Below are positions 57,536 through 64,000 of a stretch of 64,000 nt of DNA, in pieces. A model generated the notes under the pieces. It saw only the letters and a list, made by a program, of their open reading frames with translations, was not told the origin of the DNA and searched no databases. Source of the stretch: Perkinsus marinus ATCC 50983. Taxonomy: Eukaryota > Perkinsozoa > Perkinsida > Perkinsidae. How positions within the stretch are numbered: the stretch's first letter is position 1; each line of letters starts with the position of its first letter. Location: the NCBI RefSeq assembly GCF_000006405.1, contig NW_003215828.1, forward strand, positions 38,447-102,446. Direction: 5' to 3'. The position numbers were made by a program, and so were the translations under genes.

Positions 57536-60500
57536 TTATCCTGCTATAGGAGACAGAAAGAGATTCTTACAAGTCGAGCCCCCGCAACCTGTCTGGCAGC
57601 TGCTACAACTCGATGATGAGGAGGAGTCCTCGGACACAGGACAGCTGTGAGAGAACAGCCGTCGCGATGCAGCAGTGCAGGTAAGCGACTGACATTGGGA
57701 AGATTTCAACAACATCACCTGAGCAGCTAAGAGACTCAATTGGTCGCCCAACTGCGCAACACTAAGAGACCCAACAAAAAGGTTTGCGCACAGCAGGCGA
57801 CAATGGTGAAATAGACATCCCCAGCAGTGCACTCATCAGAAATAGGCAATGTCGTCTCCTTGACCCACATCCCACTTCACGCTACTCAGCTCCGGATTGC
57901 TACCATAACAAGGTAGCGGCTGATCAACAAACAGACCTGCCATCACTCCGTCCCTACGACGGCAGCTCACCTGGAAAATCCGAACATGAGCGAAATCTTC
58001 CGGGCCGACCTTAATCTTAACGAAGTAGTTGGTGCCAGCAACCACCTGTAGCGCAGCCAGAAATTCCACGCGGCTTTGAAAGGCCACAGCATCGCCCGTG
58101 CCAGTCGAATTTCCGACACGGCCCTAGGAAGAGTCGCCCTTTACACGGCCTCACCTGGCTTTTGTATGATATTGGCTCGAACTCAGTGAAAGCGGCGTTC
58201 GCCTTGTTGCTCTGTTCCATGGCTGGACGGAGCTGTTCACACAAGCGCCTCACCGAATCACTGACAGGTCTCGCCTCGCTCAAGCCTCCACATATGGGTG
58301 ACATACTGGGAATTGAGATAATACTAATACATAGTTCAAGGGGAGCTATGGTCACAACCAAACCGACAAGGGCACGCTGATGAAACGGTAACGGCGGAAT
58401 GTTCAAGACACGGAAGTATCACTAGTTCAGCATAAGGTGATGAAAAATACTATCCTAATGAGACTCGTTATTCTGGGGTGAGTGCTGCTGGTGCCCACTA
58501 TCGTTTCTAGACGGCGAGGTCGCAGCCTCCAGAAGAGCCCGCAGCTCAGGGAATCTCGACGACAGTTCCGAACTTAGATCTGATCAGGACATCTGTTATC
58601 ACAAGCCATTCATGAACAGTGCTTCCGTCGATACAACTCAGAATACATACTGCAGGAAATGCCCAGCGTCCCTTGAAATCCCCTATATAGTACCCAAGAG
58701 CTGCTGGTGATCACCGGACAGCCTTCCCACTGCCGACCCCAACAAAGCGTTCACATCCTCTAGATTGATGCCCCCTGGGGGTTGAGCCGCCTCTCCCTCT
58801 CCATCCGTCCCTCGAGGGTCTCCCGACAACCTAGACCAAGCACCAGAGAATTCCGAGGGGATGAGCTCAACTGCTCTACCATTACCCATGGGTTGCCGCG
58901 TGCTGATGTGATGGAGATGACGAATGTTCCGAGCTGTACTGAGGCTCCGCAGTAGTGAGCTGAAAAAGGAAGTCTTGTCAATACTGTCACAATGCCGCAC
59001 TTGTCGATACGATTACGAAACATAGTCCTCCCACGAGAGTACCGTTTTAGATGTATTAGCATCTTCCCCAGAGACTCCATCATCCTCCACTGCAGCAACC
59101 ACCTCATCGCAGCCCCTGTTCGGCTGTTGTACTTTGTCAGGAAGCGGTATGACGCACCCTGTAGGCACTTTCCGGGGCTCCTACGACAAGACCTTCACCA
59201 GTTATGGCCCAGTGCCTTCCTTACCTCCTCTAAAACCACCTCGCCGGCGTCAATCTCCTCTACTCTATGAGCAACCGAAGGCCCGTCCTGGTCGGCGGGC
59301 ATGAATCTTATCACAGGAGATTGCCCATCACCGTGTTGTTGACCTAATCACACAGTACATTCACGAGGTCCCTTTGATGGTGACACTAGTGGGAACACAA
59401 CAAGCCCAATGTCCTCAATCGTCACACGCCGACTTGGTTACTATTGATTCCGTCGCTGTCTCTTACGCGCTTGTTCAGTGGACCCCTCTGACGCCCCTTC
59501 TTGACCAACACTCTCATCCGTTAGTCGTGCTGACCGATGAGCTTCCTCCACATGCTCTACGCCACGCTGTCGATCTTCTTCATGCCGTTCACTAGGCCGA
59601 CCCTGCTCAGAAGTCGAGTCCACCTCAGCAGCTCCCGTGGGTCTATAAGGCGTCAACGAAGGTGCTGATGGCTCAGTAGCCTAACCGACGACCATGATTC
59701 CGCGCTCAGTGAGTCTTCAACTACCTCACTAGTCCGGCCCTCCGTCTGAGGGGCATCCTCTTGCTCTCTAGTCCGTACCTGGCCTTGGCCCTCTGGGTCG
59801 AACATGTCACACCACGTCCTGTTCACAACCGAGACCATCATCTCGCTGGTGTCGGTGAGTTCCGCCAGCATTCGTGCCAACTGAGAGACGGCAACAGCAT
59901 CACCTCAAACGCTTCCCCCCCCCATTCACAACCCCTACATAAGCCAAATCATCCTGCCTCTGCGGATTCGGGGGCACGTCCGAGCCTCTCGAGGCATCAC
60001 TTTGCAGCTGAAGAACGACACTGGTGTTTATGTTAGTGGTGAAGGTATTACCATCAGACTGACATCACCAACCATCTGGGCTGCCGAGAGCAACAACCTC
60101 TGGTAGTTCCGCAAAAAAGTAGGCAAGTCGTCACTGCCACGATAATGCCGAGGGCCCGGCAGTTGCGCTAAATCTGATAGAAAAATTGTAAACTGAGTAC
60201 TACTGAGATCTGCCTACGACTCATGAGGTGATCCACACGAGCGTCCGAATCGATGAGAGTTCTCCACGGCAGGCCAGGGGTCTGCTCAGCCCTCCGTTGC
60301 AAGTCTTCTTCCCGCGCACCATGAGCTCGGCTGACCGGAGCCTGTTGGGCGTTAACAGGAATACGATCTGATGAAAATACCGCAAAATGCACACCAGGCG
60401 CTAGGACCACAACAGGACTACTAGAATCTGTCATCACAGCCTCGCCGCTGCCTGTCGACCGCTGTTGTGTCGTTGCAGATGAACGCGTAGCACCTACCAG

Positions 60501-62019
60501 CACCACCTTGAGGTCCTCACTAGAACGTGTACGCAGAAACCTACGCCTTGTGAATACTCTGCCTCTCGTACGTCCATCCTGGCTCCTACTTGCGCTGCTC
60601 TCGCCTCCTCTCGGTCTGAATAGCACATCTCACTAAACCCCAAGGAGACCCCTCTTACAGCCGTGCTGACTGCGAACGTGGGCGAGAAGGGGGAGTAGAT
60701 GGTCTCCCATCCGCAGGGGTGGAGAAGGTAGCTGTGACGGAGCCTCCTCCTCCAGCAGCAGCAGGCTGTTGACCAGCAGATGCCAGATTCCCAAAGAGCT
60801 GGGAGAGGCCACTTATCATCTGTTGTCTGACATGAGAATGAATATCTCACTGAACATGAGAAGAATGCGTCCTACACTCCATTGCCCCCACCACTGGTAG
60901 TTGTTGTAGGCTCCGGCGCTTCAGCGGTACTAGTGTTTGAGGCCTGACGAAGGCGTTATTAGTGTTAGCAAGCAAGCAGTAGGTCACCTGTTGGTCGGAA
61001 GGACCAGGGGTCGTTGGAGTTGGAGTCGACCTCCTCGGAGCCGACGCAGATGAGTCGCCCGAGGGTGGCTGTGGATTGGTATCTGGAACGACTAGTACTC
61101 CTCATAGAGTGAGAAAAAGGTCGTTACTAGTAGCCCCAGAGGGCATGGGGGATCTGCCGAAGATGCCCCCAAAGGGAAGTGGTATCGCTCCGCCTTGCTG
61201 TTGTTGATCGTCACCAACGATCTACACGAAAAGCACTCAAAACGACTATAATGTAAGAGCCCACATTCTGTTACCTGCCCAGTCGCTGGGTCCAAGTGGA
61301 AAGAGTGCATGAAAACCTGGGTGGAACCGGGCGCACCATCATTGCCACCTACTCCCCCAGGGATCACAAACTGACCACTACCAGAAAGGAGGCCCGGAGG
61401 CAGCATGGCGCTGAATATGTTCCCTGAAAATGCAACGGTAGAGCATGACTCTAGCTCATCACTACTAACACTACCTATTTGCGGAGGGACATCATTGTTA
61501 CCTCCTCCTCCTCCAGTGGCAGATTCAGGTGCTGTCGTTGGTGTGGTAGATGAATTAGCAGTAGCATTTCTCAGAGTTGATACAGGCCTTACCTACAGGC
61601 TTATACTACTACATGGAATACCCCCCCCCCCTTCTGGCGACTTACCACCATGTGTATCGTCTGGCCGCTCTCTGTGAGGAACTCATCCAAGTGTTTGTGA
61701 GGCTCGTGGGAGATGACTTGGCCTCTAAAAATGAGGCGTTGCAGCATGGGATCGATCTCTGCCTGAATGGAGACGGTAGACTAAACACCTACAAGAATTG
61801 GTCTACCTCCCGATGTATCCGATCCATGAGATCCGCCACGGTCTCAGTGTGTGGGTTCACGTTATAGGTGAGTGTGGAACCGTTCATTCTTCGCACGTGC
61901 ACGACCCAGGTTCCATCCTCGGCTGGGGTATTTTCGTTGCTAGTAGCGGCAGCAACGTTGGTATTTCCCATAGAAGTATCTTCGGATGTCAGTGACTGTT
62001 TGTCAGGCGATGACGACAT
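57536..62019 (-). CDS. Ubiquitin-like-domain protein, BAG6-like
   Basis: ATG 62,019 opens a Ser/Thr/Asn-rich leader. The UBL domain spans exon 62,019-61,807 (TWVVHVRRMNGSTLTYNV, VADLMDRIHRE) joined in phase to exon 61,762-61,646 (AEIDPMLQRLIFRGQVISHE, then LDEFLTESGQTIHMV). LIFRGQVI and TIHMV match BAG6/scythe-type UBLs. Next exons encode GGGGG, IFSAMLPPGLLSGSGQF, VFMHSFHLDPATGQ, then GGAIPLPFGGIFGRSP, and further down QMISGLSQLFGNLASAG (60,800) and a Gly/Ala/Pro-rich region. BAG6 holds hydrophobic tail-anchored or defective proteins for insertion or degradation. The UBL is secure. The 3' half (57.5-60 kb) contains plausible exons (GINLEDVNALLGSAVGRLSG) but its limits are uncertain and may include another gene. 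Confidence 0.6.
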
Positions 62020-62755
62020 GGAAAAATAAAATGTACTACAAGATTCTTCACCCGAGGTTACCGACTAAGATACGAAACATGCCCGAAGCGAACAGAAACA
62101 TGATTCCATCGCCACGATCATCAACACCATTTCTGAGCGCCGTTGTTGATAGCAAATATAACCTTACCACCAACTCCCAGTTCGATGCACTCCCGATGTG
62201 TCATGAACCCCTCTGGAGTCTGCATTATCCACGTCCCTGTGTTCATCCTGAGCCCCATCCTAGTCGGTACAGAAAGCCCACCCACACCCTCACCCAGTGC
62301 GCTCCTTCAGTTCGTGAGGCAACAGCCATATGTCCCGACTAGGCTTCGACACTACTTGGATGTTGCGTATCACGGGGGCAACTGAGCAACTCTGTAGCCT
62401 TTCGAATGGATTACCCCACGGTAGCCTACATTGATATCTCTTGAGGAGGATGTTAATACGATTACCCTCTACTACAAACCCCCGTATGAAACCTTCTCGT
62501 TGCAGCAACTTGAGAAGGTGGACCTGAGGGGGGTATATTCAGATCACCCTGGGCTCAACCATAGATGGTATCTTACGTTCATCGTACTATATGGACATCT
62601 CTGTACCGGCGCTGTGGCCGTCAGGAGGCTCGTTACCATCTCGCACGCTTTTTGCATTTCCGCCGACACTCCCACGCTGGTTAAACCATACGAACCACGT
62701 GACGTAAAGCCGTTCCTTCCTAAATTAGCGCACGCCCAAGTAATCGATTGATCTG
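62020..62755 (+). CDS. Hypothetical exons upstream of the L1-domain gene
   Basis: Not recognised. Exon-like fragments include EEDVNTITLYYKPPYETFSL, QQLEKVDLRGVYSD (62,437-62,530) and PYEPRDVKPFLPKLAHAQVI near 62,690, with an intervening possible intron. They may form a short gene divergent from the UBL gene. Confidence 0.3.
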
Positions 62756-62989
62756 GCCCCTATGGAGAAGTCTTCTCTACAGGCCTGCAACTCACAGCTG
62801 CCCAAAGCAGTCAGCGCCCTACTAAAGTACGTCGGGAGCTCCTATATGCTCGTCACAGATTTTGCTGTTATCTTCCATGAGAAAATTTAGACTCTGAAGA
62901 ACGTTCAAATGCTCTTACTGCCGTCTGGAATGCGTCGCGGAAAATACTCAAATTTCCATACAGTAGTTTGACAGACCTGAATACCGTTA

Positions 62990-64000
62990 TCAGAGCGTTG
63001 CAGTGAAACTCCGGACAAGTATCGGACATGATCCAGATCTTACACGGTTGAACCTTAGATATTCTGCAAAGAAGTCAGCTGAGAAGGCCACCCAGGATCT
63101 ATTGGCTGAGGAGGCCGGCGATACCGTCACTCTACAGATCAATGTTGATAAGATACAGGGGAAGGCCGACAACAAATATCGACTGATGTAGTATCTCCTA
63201 TGGGGATGGGCTCGTCAGGAGAGGCATTACTCTCAGACAAGTGCCTCACTCTATTCACGGCAAGAACGGCGTTGAGGGACTCACAGTTTGCCTCATCGCA
63301 CGGGACCCAAAACAGACAGCTCAGAAGCTCGTCGCTAAGTATGCAGCCCCTTAGGAGGTATCCCTACTTGCTCTATGTATGCTACAGATACAACTTACCC
63401 ATTCACAAGATAGTCACAATCAAGGCCCTCCGGTCGAAGTAGTAGTAGGGGGGCTCCCGACTAGAGTCATCGTCTATGCTACTATAGATACGCCGCTCGC
63501 TTTGAGCTCCTCCGGGACCTCGCCAATGCCCATGATGTGTTTCTCTGTGACTCCTCTGTATCGGACATGCTCCCTAACCTCCTTGGGAAGTATTTCTTCC
63601 ACCATAAGAAGCAGAAGATACCGTAATTTCGGCGAAATTTGGTATCACATTCATTCTCCGCTTCTACTAGGGTTCCCGTCAAGTGGCCCACGTCAGTCAA
63701 TGTCGATCCCACTAAGCAGATCGAGAAGGCCCTCAACAGTATTCACCTGGGAAGGGTATCATTGCCAGTATTTATTCCCTTTGGAAGGTACACGTTATCG
63801 TAAGAGCACTGGAGCAAGCATTAGCGTTCGTATCGGCAACACTTCTATGGCAAAGGAGTAGGCCAGTCTTGTTCTTGCGTGCTAGGGGGGATTCACTTCC
63901 ACAGGGACCTTGTCGAGAATGCGAAGGTCGTCCTTGCTAACCTATCGAGTGACATGCTCTCGGCGAAAAGGAAGATCCTCAGTGTTGGCGTACAGAGTAC
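62990..64000 (+). CDS. Ribosomal L1-domain protein (RSL1D1/UTP30-like), 3' partial
   Basis: Exons in order: AKKSAEKATQDLLAEEAGDT and VTLQINVDKIQGKADNKYRL (63,070-63,188), PHSIHGKNGVEGLTVCLIAR followed by DPKQTAQKLVAKYAAP (63,250-63,345), RFELLRDLANAHDVFLCDSS and DMLPNLLGKYFFHHKKQKIP (63,495-63,622), then ISVRIGNTSMAKE and ENAKVVLANLSSDMLSAKRK. The arrangement is that of the eukaryotic nucleolar L1-domain proteins (RSL1D1, Utp30/Cic1), including the DxxxxDxRIxxxLPxxLGKxFF-type segment. These act in ribosome biogenesis, not as ribosomal proteins proper. The gene runs off the right edge. The first exon is unclear; MEKSSLQACNSQLPKAVSAL at 62,762 is a possible N-terminus. Confidence 0.75.

Noticed and set aside
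1-64000. CRISPR arrays, bacterial operons or prophage
   Set aside because: No regular spacer-repeat arrays and no Shine-Dalgarno-linked gene runs; intron-split eukaryotic genes throughout.

Overview
This looks like nuclear DNA of a flagellated protist. Genes are cut by many very short GT-AG introns (42, 47, 49 and 50 nt in examples traced by hand). They lie close together on both strands, intergenic DNA is scarce, and families typical of motile eukaryotes are present (kinesin-9, an SPATA17-like IQ protein, a creatine-kinase-type relic). Intron size, gene style and mobile DNA fit an alveolate such as Perkinsus. That assignment is inference; no sequence search was possible. Three 100-N scaffold gaps (11,362-11,461; 32,063-32,162; 49,077-49,176) show it is a draft assembly. 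Many real exons are shorter than typical ORF cut-offs, so the genes below were rebuilt by joining exons in phase.

Layout. 0.9-3.1 kb (-): a small membrane protein and a 530-residue disordered protein. 3.4-12.0 kb (-): a large USP7-type protein (MATH, USP and UBL domains plus a long low-complexity, Cys-rich tail) whose catalytic Cys position reads Asp. 12.3-13.75 kb (+): SPATA17-like IQ protein. 15.9-16.7 kb (-): a decayed phosphagen-kinase pseudogene. 17-19 kb (+): a coiled-coil gene. 19-22.7 kb: a transposon-rich patch with two MITE copies, a MoaA N-terminal fragment, a complete but inactivated Tc1/mariner element with TIRs and TA target duplication, and a second transposase remnant. 23.1-26 kb (+): a response-regulator receiver domain joined to a class III nucleotidyl cyclase. 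27.1-28.5 kb: a non-coding element with inverted iteron clusters.

29.3-30.2 kb (-): ArfGAP. 31.8-34.45 kb (+): tail-anchored TPR/STI1-like protein (OEP61/TPR7-like). 34.6-37.1 kb (+): BT1-family folate/pteridine transporter. 37.5-42.6 kb (+): second-largest subunit of RNA polymerase III. 43.95-45.2 kb (+): tandem CCCH zinc-finger protein, possibly tail-anchored. 45.3-46.9 kb (+): RING, TRAF-type finger and SH3 protein. 47-48.1 kb (+): probable membrane protein. 48.5-51.3 kb (+): kinesin-9. 52.4-52.8 kb (-): small secreted protein. 53.4-54.4 kb: hairpins, a palindrome and a 30-bp-period repeat. 54.6 kb (-): small basic protein. 55.0-57 kb (-): Rsm22/METTL17-like mitoribosome assembly factor. 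57.5-62.0 kb (-): BAG6-like ubiquitin-like-domain protein. 63-64 kb (+): ribosomal-L1-domain (RSL1D1/UTP30-like) gene running off the window.

Common themes are ubiquitin and protein quality control (USP7-like, RING-SH3, BAG6-like, TPR docking protein), flagellar function (SPATA17-like, kinesin-9), and ribosome or Pol III biogenesis. These are neighbours, not operons. Active small-element transposition is suggested by a MITE family found inside introns of at least two otherwise readable genes.
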